In this document: positions 49,803 through 59,536 of the stretch, in pieces
Numbering within the stretch: the first letter of the stretch is position 1
Layout of the letters: every line of letters begins with the position of its first letter
From: an uncultured Oscillibacter sp.
GTDB lineage: Bacteria; Bacillota; Clostridia; Oscillospirales; Oscillospiraceae
Direction of reading: 5' to 3'
NCBI GenBank assembly: GCA_910585385.1
Contig: CAJUDV010000008.1
Coordinates: 5,506-69,505, forward strand
Length of the DNA stretch: 64,000 nt
Position numbers and translations under genes: made by a program
Notes under the pieces: model-generated
Told to the model about the DNA's origin: nothing
Databases searched by the model: none
What the model saw: the letters and a program-made list of their open reading frames with translations, nothing else

Positions 49803-51362
49803 ATGAGCTTAGGCGAGAGAATCGGTCAATACCGCAGGTCTCTGGGGGTCTCTCAGGAGGAGCTGGGGGCACGGCTGGGCGTCAGCCGCCAGGCGGTGAG
49901 CAAGTGGGAGACCGATGCCGCCACGCCGGACATGGCGAACCTCATCGCCCTGGCAAAGGAGTTCGGCGTGTCCGTGGCGGAACTGACGGAGACGCCGGAA
50001 CAGCCGAAGGAGGAAAAAAAGTCCCAGGAAAACCTGCGGCTGTTCCTCTTCCCCATTTTGATCAGCCTGCTGACGCTGGCGCTGTTCGCCCTGGGACTGA
50101 TTTTATGGACCAATTTTCGGCCGGACACACCTCCCCCCGCCGCTCCGCCGCCGGAGAACACAGCTTCCAATGGGGACGCCGCTCCCACCCGCGCCCCGGT
50201 CACGGACTTTGCCCTGATCTGGAGCGGCGGCCATGGCCATGCGGAGTTTTTGGAACTGGGCACCCAGGAGACTCTCTTCCCCTTCGGCGCCTCCCTGGAA
50301 CTGACGGAGCCGGAGGAGGTGCTGGACACGGACTTTGCCAGCATGACCGCTCACCGGGCGGACTGCGGGGCCGTCTCTATTGAGTACAGCCACATCGAAG
50401 ATGCCTCGGAGCCAGACTCAGAGATCCGGAAATGGGAAAACATCGACGCCCTCTCCACCATTGTGCCCGGATACGCGACTCCCCGCGGGATTGCCCCCGG
50501 CAGCAGCGAGGCGGACTTATTGGCAGCATACGGCGACGAACTGGTATACTGCCTGAAAGAGGAGGGCTATACCCTGGTTCCCCACGACTATTTCTATACC
50601 TGGTCGGCCTTCGCGGACGGATACTCCACAATTTTCTTCTATGTTGAGCGAGGGAACGTATCCGGCATCCGCATGGAGCGGATGTACGACCTGGGGAACT
50701 TCTATACACCCAACAATATCTCCCGCTTTCCCGTGAGGGACGGCAAGCCGGACTTCTCCCTCCGGGAGGAGCCGGAGCGGGAGCCGCTCACCGACACCCG
50801 GCGGGTCTATACTGCCTTCAACCGGCTGGTGACCGACAACAACCTCACCGTCGAGGAGCAGTACGCCTACCGCCGGGACATCTTCACCCTCCTGCCGGAT
50901 ATGGACTGGTGGGAGCTGGGGCAGATGGGTACGGCGGAGTACCAGGACGACGCCATCTTCGCCCTGATGGATTGGCTCACCCGGCAGGATCCCTACACGG
51001 AATCCGAAATTCTCTGGATTCAGCTGGGCTGCACTGCCAAGGGGTTGGACGGAGCATACACGGACGCCTACTGCCAGCTGCTGGCCCATATTTTCTTCTA
51101 CGATCCGGTAACCTTTGCAAAAAATCTGAACCTTGACGGCTTGACGGAGGAGGAAAAGCTCTACGTCCTCCGCTTTACAGCCTATGACGCCGAGTGGCAC
51201 CCTGCGGAGCTGCAAACCGCCTTGGATACTCTGGATCAAACCCTTACCATAGGATATTTTACAGAGCAGGAAGCGGGTTGGGCGAAGCTGCTGCGGCTCT
51301 ATCTCACCACTCCCGTGGACGACCGGTATGAGCTGCCCAAATCCCCCTCAGAGCTGCCATAG
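49803..51362 (+). CDS. membrane-anchored XRE regulator with large extracellular domain (519 aa)
   Basis: Residues 1-65 are an XRE helix-turn-helix (MSLGERIGQYRRSLGVSQEE, LGVSRQAVSKWETDAATPDM, FGVSVAELTE). A charged linker leads to one membrane helix (LFLFPILISLLTLALFALGL, about 80-100), a Pro-rich stalk (PDTPPPAAPPPENTAS), and about 400 residues predicted outside the cell with no recognised family. That suggests a one-component transmembrane sensor that binds DNA directly. The extracellular part carries many acidic and aromatic residues. AGGAGG precedes the ATG at 49803. Confidence 0.82.
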   Translation: MSLGERIGQYRRSLGVSQEELGARLGVSRQAVSKWETDAATPDMANLIALAKEFGVSVAELTETPEQPKEEKKSQENLRLFLFPILISLLTLALFALGLILWTNFRPDTPPPAAPPPENTASNGDAAPTRAPVTDFALIWSGGHGHAEFLELGTQETLFPFGASLELTEPEEVLDTDFASMTAHRADCGAVSIEYSHIEDASEPDSEIRKWENIDALSTIVPGYATPRGIAPGSSEADLLAAYGDELVYCLKEEGYTLVPHDYFYTWSAFADGYSTIFFYVERGNVSGIRMERMYDLGNFYTPNNISRFPVRDGKPDFSLREEPEREPLTDTRRVYTAFNRLVTDNNLTVEEQYAYRRDIFTLLPDMDWWELGQMGTAEYQDDAIFALMDWLTRQDPYTESEILWIQLGCTAKGLDGAYTDAYCQLLAHIFFYDPVTFAKNLNLDGLTEEEKLYVLRFTAYDAEWHPAELQTALDTLDQTLTIGYFTEQEAGWAKLLRLYLTTPVDDRYELPKSPSELP

Positions 51363-51365
51363 AAA

Positions 51366-51391
51366 AACGCCCCGCCATAAGGCGGGGCGTT
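51366..51391. terminator. bidirectional terminator between XRE and SLH genes
   Basis: AACGCCCCGCC-ATAA-GGCGGGGCGTT forms a perfect 11-bp stem; TTTTT follows on the minus strand and GGCTTGTTTTATT on the plus strand, so it serves both convergent genes. Confidence 0.9.
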
Positions 51392-51399
51392 GGCTTGTT

Positions 51400-52596
51400 T
51401 TATTCCGGATAGCGGGTCCAAACCTCGTAGGTCCTGCCGGGAAACTCGTCGTCCGGCGTGATGACCATGCTGCCGCCTCCGCCGCCCTCTTTCAGGTAGT
51501 ACATCCCGTATCCCCGCTCCATTCTGCCCTCCAGGGTCATCATTTCGCCCTTCGTGCCGCTGTATGTGGAGACGCGGACAATCTTCCCGTTATCCAAGGT
51601 AATCACAAGGTCGCCGGCCCGCATCTTGGTGATGTCGTCCAGCTTTCGGGCCGGGAAGCCGTGCCGGCCAAAGACGCGGTCGCTGAGCATCGCCGCGTAA
51701 CCTCCGGAACCGCTGGTCATACTCAGCTTCTTGCCATTGGCATCGTCATAAGACCAGATCACCGCCTGCACTTCCGCACTGGAATTGCCCTCGGTATAGG
51801 TGGAAGCCAGGACGTTGCCCTGCCACTCCGTGACGACCCGCTGGAGAAGGTCCTTCACATTCTCCTCCGTGACAGGCAGGCCGCTGAGCAGGGTGGCCCC
51901 CGCGGGCCCGGCGGAGGTGTATTCTCCCGTGCCGATGTTGACGCCCAGGGCCTTCCCCAGGCGGTCGATCACCACACAGCTCTGGGCCCGGTTCATCAGA
52001 GCCGCCCCGTCAAAATCCCCGTCAATATGACCCCGCAGGACCTGCAGCACATAGCAGGCAGTCACCGCGTCCTGATACTCCACCGAAATGTCAGCCCAGT
52101 CCCGGATGCGAAAGTGAACCACCTCACGCTCCACCGCGCTGCCGGTCTGCTCATAATCCCGCATGATATTGTAGGCAAGCTGCGCCATATCGAACCGGGT
52201 TACATAATCGCCGCCGCACTTCAGCTCCGGCCAGCCGGTGTCTCTTCCCATGACGGTACCTTTCAGAACATCATGGTCCCGCAGCGCCGCTACACTGGAC
52301 CAATACCATGGCGCGGCGCCGCCATAGCCCTGGTCTTCGTATGCCCTGACCTCTTTCGGATAAAACGCCCGGGCCAGAAGCACGGCAAACTGACCATAGG
52401 TCACCTTCTGCCCAGGCCGGAATGTTCCGTCCTGGTACCCGGAGACAATGTTCTTCCCAGCCACATTCCGAATCGCCTCTCCGGCCCAGTATCCGGCAGG
52501 AAGGTCGGAAAACCCCATTTCCGCCGCTGACGCGGAAACAGCTGTCCCCATAAGAAGGACAAGTGTAAGCAGTAACGTAAGGCTTCTCTTTTTCAT
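51400..52596 (-). CDS. SLH-domain surface protein (398 aa)
   Basis: Exported wall-bound protein. The signal peptide is MKKRSLTLLLTLVLLMGTAV up to SASA; three S-layer homology repeats follow: GFSDLPAGYWAGEAIRNVAG / YQDGTFRPGQKVTYGQFAVLLAR (1), WYWSSVAALRDHDVLKG / VTRFDMAQLAYNIM (2) and WADISVEYQDAVTACYVLQV / NRAQSCVVIDRLGKALG (3). Residues about 215-398 are a domain of unknown function with a Gly-rich stretch (KEGGGGGSM). SLH repeats bind pyruvylated wall polymer. The ATG at 52596 is preferred to one seven codons upstream, which lacks a good site. Confidence 0.9.
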   Translation of the reverse strand: MKKRSLTLLLTLVLLMGTAVSASAAEMGFSDLPAGYWAGEAIRNVAGKNIVSGYQDGTFRPGQKVTYGQFAVLLARAFYPKEVRAYEDQGYGGAAPWYWSSVAALRDHDVLKGTVMGRDTGWPELKCGGDYVTRFDMAQLAYNIMRDYEQTGSAVEREVVHFRIRDWADISVEYQDAVTACYVLQVLRGHIDGDFDGAALMNRAQSCVVIDRLGKALGVNIGTGEYTSAGPAGATLLSGLPVTEENVKDLLQRVVTEWQGNVLASTYTEGNSSAEVQAVIWSYDDANGKKLSMTSGSGGYAAMLSDRVFGRHGFPARKLDDITKMRAGDLVITLDNGKIVRVSTYSGTKGEMMTLEGRMERGYGMYYLKEGGGGGSMVITPDDEFPGRTYEVWTRYPE

Positions 52597-52628
52597 CGGC
52601 TTTCCGCTCCCATCCAAAAACTTTGTAG

Positions 52629-52662
52629 AAAGCGGGACGTGAGAATCCCCGCGTCCCGCTTT
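52629..52662 (-). promoter_or_regulatory. hairpin in the SLH gene 5' leader
   Basis: AAAGCGGGACG and CGTCCCGCTTT form an 11-bp stem with a 12-base loop, starting about 10 bases after the predicted transcription start of the SLH gene. It looks like a 5'-end mRNA stabiliser or attenuator rather than the end of engB, because the promoter lies upstream of it. Confidence 0.5.
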
Positions 52663-52674
52663 TTCTCTGCTTCT

Positions 52675-52703
52675 ATTATACGCAATCCTGTCGAAAATTG
52701 CAA
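52675..52703 (-). promoter_or_regulatory. promoter of the SLH gene
   Basis: Minus-strand TTGCAA (52698-52703) and TATAAT (52675-52680), spacer 17 bases, located just past the engB stop. Confidence 0.75.
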
Positions 52704-52733
52704 TAGGACGAAGGCGGTTTCAAAAAAACCAAA

Positions 52734-53333
52734 TTATGGTTTTTCACAGGCTCCGTTCAAAAGCCGGATAAGGTCCTCCTTGCCCTGGCCCTTTTCAGCG
52801 GAGAAGGGCACCAGGGCGTCGGCCTCCGTCAGCTCCAGAGTCTCACGAATCAACGCCAGCGCCGGCTCCACCTGGCTTCGCTTCAGCTTATCCAGCTTGT
52901 TGGCCACCACAATCTCCGGACAGCCGGTCTCCCGGAACCAGGCGTGCATGGTCAAATCGTCCGCCGTAGGCTTATGACGAATGTCCACGATCAGAACGCC
53001 GGTGGTAATCAGCTCGCCTCCGTCCTGGAAGTACCGCTCCATCAGCCGGCCCCAGCGCTCCTTTTCCGCCCGGCTGACCTTGGCGTAGCCGTAGCCGGGC
53101 AGATCCACCAGATAGGCCCTCCGATCCACCTGAAAATAGTTGATCTGAGTGGTCTTCCCCGGCGAGGAGCCCACGTAGGCCAGATTCTTCCGGCCCAAAA
53201 GGCGGTTAATCACCGAGGACTTGCCCACGTTGGATCGCCCCGCGAAGGCAAACTGAGGCAAACCGTCCCGCAGAAACTGTTCCGGCGAGGCAGCGGAGCG
53301 GACAAATTCCGCCCTTCCAAAATTCAGGGGCAT
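52734..53333 (-). CDS. engB: ribosome biogenesis GTPase EngB (YsxC/YihA)
   Basis: GTPase for 50S subunit assembly, 199 aa. G1 AFAGRSNVGKSSVINRLLG, G2/G3 SSPGKTTQINYFQ and VDLPGYGYAKVSRAEKERWG, G4 VANKLDKLKRSQ and G5 VPFSAEKGQGK are present. The lon-engB order is the classic Firmicute arrangement; the gap is 21 bases. Confidence 0.95.
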   Translation of the reverse strand: MPLNFGRAEFVRSAASPEQFLRDGLPQFAFAGRSNVGKSSVINRLLGRKNLAYVGSSPGKTTQINYFQVDRRAYLVDLPGYGYAKVSRAEKERWGRLMERYFQDGGELITTGVLIVDIRHKPTADDLTMHAWFRETGCPEIVVANKLDKLKRSQVEPALALIRETLELTEADALVPFSAEKGQGKEDLIRLLNGACEKP

Positions 53334-53354
53334 GCAATCTCTTCCTCTCTAATT

Positions 53355-55757
53355 CTACTGCCGCAAAGCGGCCTCTCCGCTCTGCTCCCGGACAATGGGC
53401 GGAAGAGACGGCAAGGGCTCCTCCTCCCGAAGGAGCGCCTTGACCGGGCAGAGGGCGGCGGCAAACACCTCGTCCACCGTGCCCACCGGAACAAACCGCA
53501 GGGCCGCCCGAACCGTCTGGTCAATCTCCTCCAGGTCCCGCTCGTTGTCCTTGGGGATCAGCACCGTGCCGACGCCGTTCCGCATAGCCGCCATGCTCTT
53601 CTCCTTTAGACCGCCGATGGGCAGCACCCGCCCCCGGAGCGTCACCTCTCCCGTCATGGCAATGCCGGCCCTGATCTTTCGGTCCGTCAGGGCGGAGAGC
53701 ATGGCGGTGGTAACGGCGATGCCAGCGGATGGACCGTCCTTTGGCACGGCCCCCTCCGGGAAGTGGACGTGGATGTCCTTCTCCTTCCAGAAGTTGGGCT
53801 CAATGCCCAGCACCGCCGCCCGGCTTCGCAGACAGCTGAGCGCCGCCTGGGCGGACTCCTTCATCACATCTCCCAGGTTCCCGGTAAGCTCCAGCTTGCC
53901 GGTGCCGTCGCAGGCCAGCACCTCCACCTCCAGAATCTCACCGCCGTTCTCCGTCCAGGCCAAACCGTTCACCACGCCAATCTCCTCCCTCTCCGTGCAC
54001 AGGGCCGGGGGGTAGGGTTGACAGTCCAGCAGCTTCGGCAGGTCTTTTTCTGTAACGGTAATTCGCTTTACGTCTCCTGCCAAAAGCCGCATATCGGCCT
54101 TCCGGCAGATGGCAGCCAACCGCCGCTCCAGCTTTCGAACGCCGGACTCCCGGGTGTAATCCCGGATAACAGCCCGGAGTACGCCGTCGTCCATCCGCAG
54201 AGCGCTCTTTTTCAGCCCATGCTCCACCAGCAGCTTTGGCAGCAGGTGGCAGCGGGCAATCTGCACCTTTTCCTCGTCAGTATAGCTGGAGAGCTGGATC
54301 ACCTCCATACGGTCCAGCAGGGGCCTGGGAATCGTATCCGTGGTATTCGCGGTGGTAATGAACATCACCTTCCGCAGGTCCACAGGAATCTCCAGAAAGT
54401 GATCCCGGAAAGCGTAATTCTGCTCGCTGTCCAGCACCTCCAGCAAGGCCGCCGCCGGGTCGCCCCGATAGTCGCTGCCCAACTTGTCGATCTCGTCCAG
54501 CAGCAGCAGGGGATTCATAGACCCGCTTCGGCTGATGGCCTCGATAATCCGGCCGGGCATGGAGCCTATGTAGGTCTTGCGGTGGCCCCGTATATCCGCC
54601 TCGTCCCGGACGCCGCCCAGGGAGAGCCGCGCCAGTTTCCGGTTCAGCGCCTTGGCCACGCTGATGGCAATGGAGGTCTTGCCCACGCCGGGCGGACCCA
54701 CCAGGCAGATAATCTGCCCTTTGCTCTCAGGGTTCATCTGCCGGACGGCAATGGTCTCCAGGATGCGCTCTTTTACCTTCTCCAGGCCGTAGTGGTCTCT
54801 CTCCAGCACCTTTCGGGCGGCGTCCACACTGACCCGCTCCCGGGTAGTCACGTTCCAGGGCATCTCCAGGCACACATCCAGATAGTTCCGTATAACCGCG
54901 GCCTCAGCGCTGCTGTATGGCTGCTTCGCCAGCTTACTGACCTCTTTCATCAGGTGCTTTTCCGTGTCCTCTTCCAGCTGAAGTTCCAGAATTTTCTGGC
55001 GGTAGACCTCAATCTCATCGTCCTCGTCCTCCTCCCCCAGCTCGTTCTGCAGCACCCGGATCTGCGTCCGCAGAATCTGGTCCCGCTGGGTGCGGATCAG
55101 CTGGTCCCGTACCTTGCCCTCCATCTCGTGCTCAAAGCCCAGCACGTCGCACTCCCGGGCCAGAAAGCCGTTGAGCTTCCGCAGCCGCACATAGGGAACC
55201 AGCTCCTCAAGGATCTCCTGCTTGTCGGTGTAGCGCAGGTTGATGTTCTGGGCGATGAAGTCCGCCAGATACCCGGGATCCTGGCAGTCCATCACCTGGG
55301 CAACGACCTCCTCCGGCAGGCTGTTCACCAGCCCCGCGTACTCGCCAAAGAGATTACCGGCCTGACGCAGCAGCGCCTCCATCCGGGGCCCTCGCCGAAC
55401 AGAGGCGGATTCCTCAATAAGCTCCACATTTGCCTGGAGATAGGGCTCCGCCTGCCACAGCCGGCGCAGCCGCGCCCGCTGCCGCCCCTCCACCACGCAG
55501 CGCACGGCGTGGGGTGAAAGCCGCAGGATCTGCCGGATGTGAGACACCGTTCCAATTTCGTACAGGTCCCCCTCCCCCGGCACATCCACGCCCACCTCCC
55601 GCTGGGTGACAAGGAAGATGTCCTGGTCTGCCTCCATGGCCCGCTCCAAGGCGGCAATGGAAACACGGCGCTCCACGTCAAAGGTCAGATTCATATGGGG
55701 AAAAACCGTCAGGCCCCGCAGGGCCAAAACGGGAATATTCATGGTAATGGGTTCCAT
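53355..55757 (-). CDS. lon: ATP-dependent protease Lon (LonA)
   Basis: Cytoplasmic AAA+ protease, 800 aa. N-terminal substrate domain (PVLALRGLTVFPHMNLTFDV), coiled linker near residues 190-270, AAA+ module with Walker A GPPGVGKTSIAISVAKALN and Walker B LLLDEIDKLGSDYRGDP, and C-terminal protease with catalytic Ser in GAVPKDGPSAGIAVTTAM and Lys in IGGLKEKSMAAMRNG. It follows a terminator hairpin that ends clpX, so it likely has partial independence from the tig-clpPX transcript. Confidence 0.95.
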   Translation of the reverse strand: MEPITMNIPVLALRGLTVFPHMNLTFDVERRVSIAALERAMEADQDIFLVTQREVGVDVPGEGDLYEIGTVSHIRQILRLSPHAVRCVVEGRQRARLRRLWQAEPYLQANVELIEESASVRRGPRMEALLRQAGNLFGEYAGLVNSLPEEVVAQVMDCQDPGYLADFIAQNINLRYTDKQEILEELVPYVRLRKLNGFLARECDVLGFEHEMEGKVRDQLIRTQRDQILRTQIRVLQNELGEEDEDDEIEVYRQKILELQLEEDTEKHLMKEVSKLAKQPYSSAEAAVIRNYLDVCLEMPWNVTTRERVSVDAARKVLERDHYGLEKVKERILETIAVRQMNPESKGQIICLVGPPGVGKTSIAISVAKALNRKLARLSLGGVRDEADIRGHRKTYIGSMPGRIIEAISRSGSMNPLLLLDEIDKLGSDYRGDPAAALLEVLDSEQNYAFRDHFLEIPVDLRKVMFITTANTTDTIPRPLLDRMEVIQLSSYTDEEKVQIARCHLLPKLLVEHGLKKSALRMDDGVLRAVIRDYTRESGVRKLERRLAAICRKADMRLLAGDVKRITVTEKDLPKLLDCQPYPPALCTEREEIGVVNGLAWTENGGEILEVEVLACDGTGKLELTGNLGDVMKESAQAALSCLRSRAAVLGIEPNFWKEKDIHVHFPEGAVPKDGPSAGIAVTTAMLSALTDRKIRAGIAMTGEVTLRGRVLPIGGLKEKSMAAMRNGVGTVLIPKDNERDLEEIDQTVRAALRFVPVGTVDEVFAAALCPVKALLREEEPLPSLPPIVREQSGEAALRQ

Positions 55758-55776
55758 GGCGTTCTCCTTTCAGGGA

Positions 55777-55814
55777 AAAAAGAGAAAGGGGCGCGCGGCG
55801 TCCCTTTCTCTTTT
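55777..55814 (-). terminator. terminator between clpX and lon
   Basis: On the minus strand AAAGAGAAAGGG and CCCTTTCTCTTT, separated by a GC-rich loop, are followed by TTTT. It lies 3 bases past the clpX stop and just before the lon ribosome-binding site (AAAGGAG). Some read-through may still feed lon. Confidence 0.75.
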
Positions 55815-55816
55815 CT

Positions 55817-57136
55817 TTAAGACGCCGACCGCGGAGCGGAGCCGCCGTTTCTGGACTTCTCTCCCTTGCCGGTGTTTAGTTTCACGGAATAGTTGATTTT
55901 ATTGGGGTCGCGGGTCAGCTGAGGCTCCCCTTTTCCCTCCACGCAGTCCTTTGTGATAACCGCCTTGACAATGGTGGGGTCCGAGGGAATGTCGTACATA
56001 ATCTGGGTCAGGAGGTTCTCCATCACGGCCCGCAGGCCCCGGGCGCCGATGCTGCGCTCAATGGCCTTGTCGGCCACGGCCTCCAGCGCCTCCTCCTCAA
56101 ATACCAGCTCCACCTCGTCGTACTCCAGCAGTTTCCTGTACTGCTTCACCAGCGCGTTTTTAGGCTCTTTCAGAATCCGCACCAGATCCTCCCGCTTTAG
56201 GGCGTTCAGCGGCGCGATTACCGGCAGACGGCCCACCAGCTCCGGGATAATGCCGAACTTCAAAATGTCGTGGGGCTGGACCTCGTGGAGAATCTTGTCC
56301 AGATCCTTGTCCTTCTTGCCTTGGATATTGGCGCCGAAGCCAATGCTCTTCTGGTCCAACCGCTTCTCGATGATCTTATCCAGACCGTCAAAGGCGCCGC
56401 CGCAGATAAACAGGATGTTCCGGGTGTTCACCTGGATAAACTCCTGGTGGGGGTGCTTTCTTCCGCCCTGGGGCGGCACGTTGGCCACGGTCCCCTCCAC
56501 AATCTTCAAAAGCGCCTGCTGCACGCCCTCGCCGGAGACGTCCCGGGTGATGGAGGTATTCTCGCTCTTCCGGGCGATTTTGTCGATCTCGTCCACGTAG
56601 ATGATGCCGTGCTCGGCCCGCTCCACATCGAAATCCGCGGCCTGGAGCAGACGCAGGAGAATGTTCTCCACATCGTCGCCCACATAGCCCGCCTCGGTAA
56701 GCGTAGTGGCGTCGGCAATGGCAAAGGGAACTTTCAGAATCCTGGCCAAAGTCTGGGCAAAGAGCGTCTTGCCGGAGCCTGTGGGACCCAGCATCAGGAT
56801 ATTGCTCTTTTGCAGCTCCACGTCCTCGTCGCCGCCGAAAAAGATGCGCTTGTAGTGGTTGTACACCGCCACGGACAGTGCCACCTTGGCCTCGTTCTGG
56901 CCAATGACATACTGGTCCAGCACGTCTTTGATCTCCCGAGGCGTGGGAAGCTGGTCGGGAATGTCCTCCAGGGGATTGGAGTCCACATCGTCAAACCCGT
57001 CGTTCAGAATGCTCATACACAGCTGAACGCACTCGTCGCAGATGCGCACACCGGGCCCTTGGATCATGCGGTGGACCTGTTGTTCATGCTTGCCGCAGAA
57101 GGAACACCGCAGCGTCTTCTTGCCGTCGTCACTCAT
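55817..57136 (-). CDS. clpX: ATP-dependent Clp protease ATP-binding subunit ClpX
   Basis: AAA+ unfoldase that feeds ClpP, 439 aa. The N-terminal zinc domain has the C4 pattern ([10 protein letters not shown] and [11 protein letters not shown]); Walker [16 protein letters not shown]; pore loop [11 protein letters not shown]; Walker [15 protein letters not shown]; and the ClpP-docking IGF loop in [11 protein letters not shown]. Immediately downstream of clpP, the standard order. Confidence 0.96.
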   Translation of the reverse strand: MSDDGKKTLRCSFCGKHEQQVHRMIQGPGVRICDECVQLCMSILNDGFDDVDSNPLEDIPDQLPTPREIKDVLDQYVIGQNEAKVALSVAVYNHYKRIFFGGDEDVELQKSNILMLGPTGSGKTLFAQTLARILKVPFAIADATTLTEAGYVGDDVENILLRLLQAADFDVERAEHGIIYVDEIDKIARKSENTSITRDVSGEGVQQALLKIVEGTVANVPPQGGRKHPHQEFIQVNTRNILFICGGAFDGLDKIIEKRLDQKSIGFGANIQGKKDKDLDKILHEVQPHDILKFGIIPELVGRLPVIAPLNALKREDLVRILKEPKNALVKQYRKLLEYDEVELVFEEEALEAVADKAIERSIGARGLRAVMENLLTQIMYDIPSDPTIVKAVITKDCVEGKGEPQLTRDPNKINYSVKLNTGKGEKSRNGGSAPRSAS

Positions 57137-57160
57137 GGTAAATACCCTCAGTCTCGCTTT

Positions 57161-57745
57161 TTATTTTCTGGCAGTTATGATCTGGTCCACCAGTCCGAAC
57201 TCCAGCGCCTCCTCGGCGCTCATGAAGTTGTCCCGCTCGCAAGCGGCGGTGACCTCTTCCACAGAGCGGCCGGTGTTCTCCGCCATGATGCGGTTCATCC
57301 GCTTTTTGATGGTCTCCAGCCGTTTCAGGTGGATCGCCATATCGGTGATCTGGCCCTGGGTGCCGGCGGAGGGCTGGTGGATCATAATCTCCGCGTTGGG
57401 AAGCACAAACCGCTTGCCCTTGGCACCGGAGCTCAGAAGAAAAGCCCCCATGCTGGCGGCCATGCCCACACAGATGGTGGACACGTCGCACTTGACGTAC
57501 TGCATGGTGTCATAGATGGCCATGCCGTCGGTGACGGAGCCGCCGGGGCTGTTGATATAGAACTGAATCTCCTTGTCCGGGTCCTGAGCCTCCAGGTATA
57601 GCAGCTGGGCCACCACCAAACTGGCGGTAGTGGCGTTGACCTCCTCGCCCAGGAACACGATGCGGTCGTTCAGCAGCCGGGAGAAAATATCGTAGGAACG
57701 CTCTCCCCGGCTGGTCTGCTCCACAACATAGGGAACTAAACTCAT
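57161..57745 (-). CDS. clpP: ATP-dependent Clp protease proteolytic subunit
   Basis: Serine peptidase forming the ClpP tetradecamer, 194 aa. Start block [20 protein letters not shown], then [10 protein letters not shown] and [20 protein letters not shown]; catalytic Ser in [16 protein letters not shown], His in [13 protein letters not shown] and Asp near [18 protein letters not shown]. The ATG at 57745 matches the family; an upstream in-frame stretch is non-conserved. Located between tig and clpX. Confidence 0.96.
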   Translation of the reverse strand: MSLVPYVVEQTSRGERSYDIFSRLLNDRIVFLGEEVNATTASLVVAQLLYLEAQDPDKEIQFYINSPGGSVTDGMAIYDTMQYVKCDVSTICVGMAASMGAFLLSSGAKGKRFVLPNAEIMIHQPSAGTQGQITDMAIHLKRLETIKKRMNRIMAENTGRSVEEVTAACERDNFMSAEEALEFGLVDQIITARK

Positions 57746-57971
57746 ACTTGAAAACCTCCGATCTTTCGTGGGGCTATTCACGGCTCTCTCCAGGCCCCGC
57801 AAACACACGCGCCCAGCCGGAATCCGCCCAATAAACCATTCTCCCATGATACCACAAGCACCATGAGAGAATGTGTCGAATCGATGAACGATTCCAAAAA
57901 TCCACCCCGGCAGGCTGTGACGGCCACCGGGACAGGGCCGTTTTCGATGTAGCGCGGAAGGAGCCTCCGGA

Positions 57972-59435
57972 TTACTCCTCCTCTTTCCTGGCTTCCTTCA
58001 CCGCTTTTTTCGTGGTCTTCTTGGCGGTCTTCTCCTCGCCCTCGGCGGCCTTCTTGGCGGTCTTCTTCGCCGTCTTCTTGGGCTTCTCCTCGCCCTCGGC
58101 GGCCTCCTCGGCCTTGTCCTCCGCCTTCTTCGCAGTCTTTTTGGCGGTTTTCTTCTCCGGCTTTACGGCGACGGCGCTGTCCACCACCAGGGCCACGGCC
58201 TTCCGGCTGATCACCTGGTCCTTAACCTGATCGGCCTGGACATATTTTTTCACCGTCTCCAGGTCCATGCCGTACTGCTCCGCCAGCTTTTTAAACTCCT
58301 CTTCCACGTCCTCATCGGCAGCCTCGATGTTCTCGGCCTTGATGACGGCAGCCAAAGCCAGATCCATCCGCACCTGGCGCAGAGCCGGCTCCCTGGCGTC
58401 CTCCAGCAGCTTGGCCTCGGTAATCCCGGTCATCTGAGCGTACTGGTCATAGGGAATGCCCTGCTGGGTGATCTGCATCTTGAAGTTCTCCACAAACTGC
58501 CGGGCCTGATTCTCCACCATGGCGTCGGGGATGTCGGCGGTGATGCCCTCGGCCACCTTGGCCATCAGGGCGTCCTCAAACTCCCGGTCGGCGGCCTTCT
58601 GGCGCTCCTCGGTGATCTTCTTCTTCAGATCCGCCTTCAGCTCCTTCATGGTGTCGAACTCGCTGACGTCCTTGGCGAACTCGTCGTCCATCTCCGGGAC
58701 TTCCTTCTCCTTTACCTCAAGGCACTTGACCTTGAAAACCACGGCCTTGCCGGCCAGGTCCGCGTGGTAGTCCTCCGGGAAGGTGATGTCGATGTCCTTC
58801 TCCTCGCCTGCCTTCATGCCGGCGACCTGCTCCTCAAAGCCGGGAACAAAGCTGTGGGACCCCAGCTCCAGTCTGTGGTTCTCCCCCTTGCCGCCGTCAA
58901 AGGGCTTTCCCTCCAGGAATCCCTCGAAGTTGATGACGGCGGTGTCGCCCTCCTTGGCCTCCCGCTCCACGGACACCAGGCGGGTGTTCCGGTCGCTGAG
59001 CTGCTTGAGGCGCTCGTCCACGTCGGCGGCGCTGACCTTTACCTCTTCCTTCTCGGCGGTCAAGCCCTTGTACTCGCCTAAGGTGACCTCCGGATACACG
59101 GGGACGGTGGCCTTAAAGGTAAACCCGTCGCTGGTGGCGTCGCCCACCAGCTCCACCGCCGGGTAACCCACCACCTGGAGCTCCTTCTCCTTCACGGCCT
59201 CCTCATAGGCGTCGGGGAACGCGATATTAATGGCCTCCTCGAAAAACACCTCCACGCCGTACATGCGCTCAATGAGCTTGCGGGGGGCTTTGCCAGGGCG
59301 GAAGCCCGGCATATTGATCTTTCCGCGCATCTTCCGATACGCCTTCTCGACAGCGGCCTGAAATGCCTCCGTACCGACCTCGATGGTCAGCGCGACCTGG
59401 CTTTTTTCGATCTTTTCGCAGCTTTTCACACTCAT
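57972..59435 (-). CDS. tig: trigger factor with long Lys/Ala/Glu-rich C-terminal tail
   Basis: Ribosome-bound chaperone, 487 aa, longer than the usual 430 or so. Ribosome-binding signature [16 protein letters not shown] at about residues 45-60; FKBP-type PPIase domain near 150-235 ([40 protein letters not shown]); helical arm domain after. From about residue 420 the chain becomes [20 protein letters not shown] and similar repeats to the end, like H1-histone tails. The ATG at 59435 follows GGAGGAG. First gene of tig-clpP-clpX. Confidence 0.95.
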   Translation of the reverse strand: MSVKSCEKIEKSQVALTIEVGTEAFQAAVEKAYRKMRGKINMPGFRPGKAPRKLIERMYGVEVFFEEAINIAFPDAYEEAVKEKELQVVGYPAVELVGDATSDGFTFKATVPVYPEVTLGEYKGLTAEKEEVKVSAADVDERLKQLSDRNTRLVSVEREAKEGDTAVINFEGFLEGKPFDGGKGENHRLELGSHSFVPGFEEQVAGMKAGEEKDIDITFPEDYHADLAGKAVVFKVKCLEVKEKEVPEMDDEFAKDVSEFDTMKELKADLKKKITEERQKAADREFEDALMAKVAEGITADIPDAMVENQARQFVENFKMQITQQGIPYDQYAQMTGITEAKLLEDAREPALRQVRMDLALAAVIKAENIEAADEDVEEEFKKLAEQYGMDLETVKKYVQADQVKDQVISRKAVALVVDSAVAVKPEKKTAKKTAKKAEDKAEEAAEGEEKPKKTAKKTAKKAAEGEEKTAKKTTKKAVKEARKEEE

Positions 59436-59536
59436 GTTGTCTACTCCTCCGTTCATCGCCGGCTCCACGCCGGTGCGAGTATTTATTTTACCAGAAGAAT
59501 TCCGAAATTACCAGCCTTTTTTCCACTAATTTTCCA

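Noticed and set aside
53763..55517. 584-aa plus-strand ORF opposite lon
   Set aside because: Antisense shadow of Lon with no own start or family.
57848..57971. Possible terminator or CtsR-type operator between tig and clpP
   Set aside because: An ACGGCC/GGCCGT stem exists but no T-run follows, and no clear heptad repeat for CtsR was seen.
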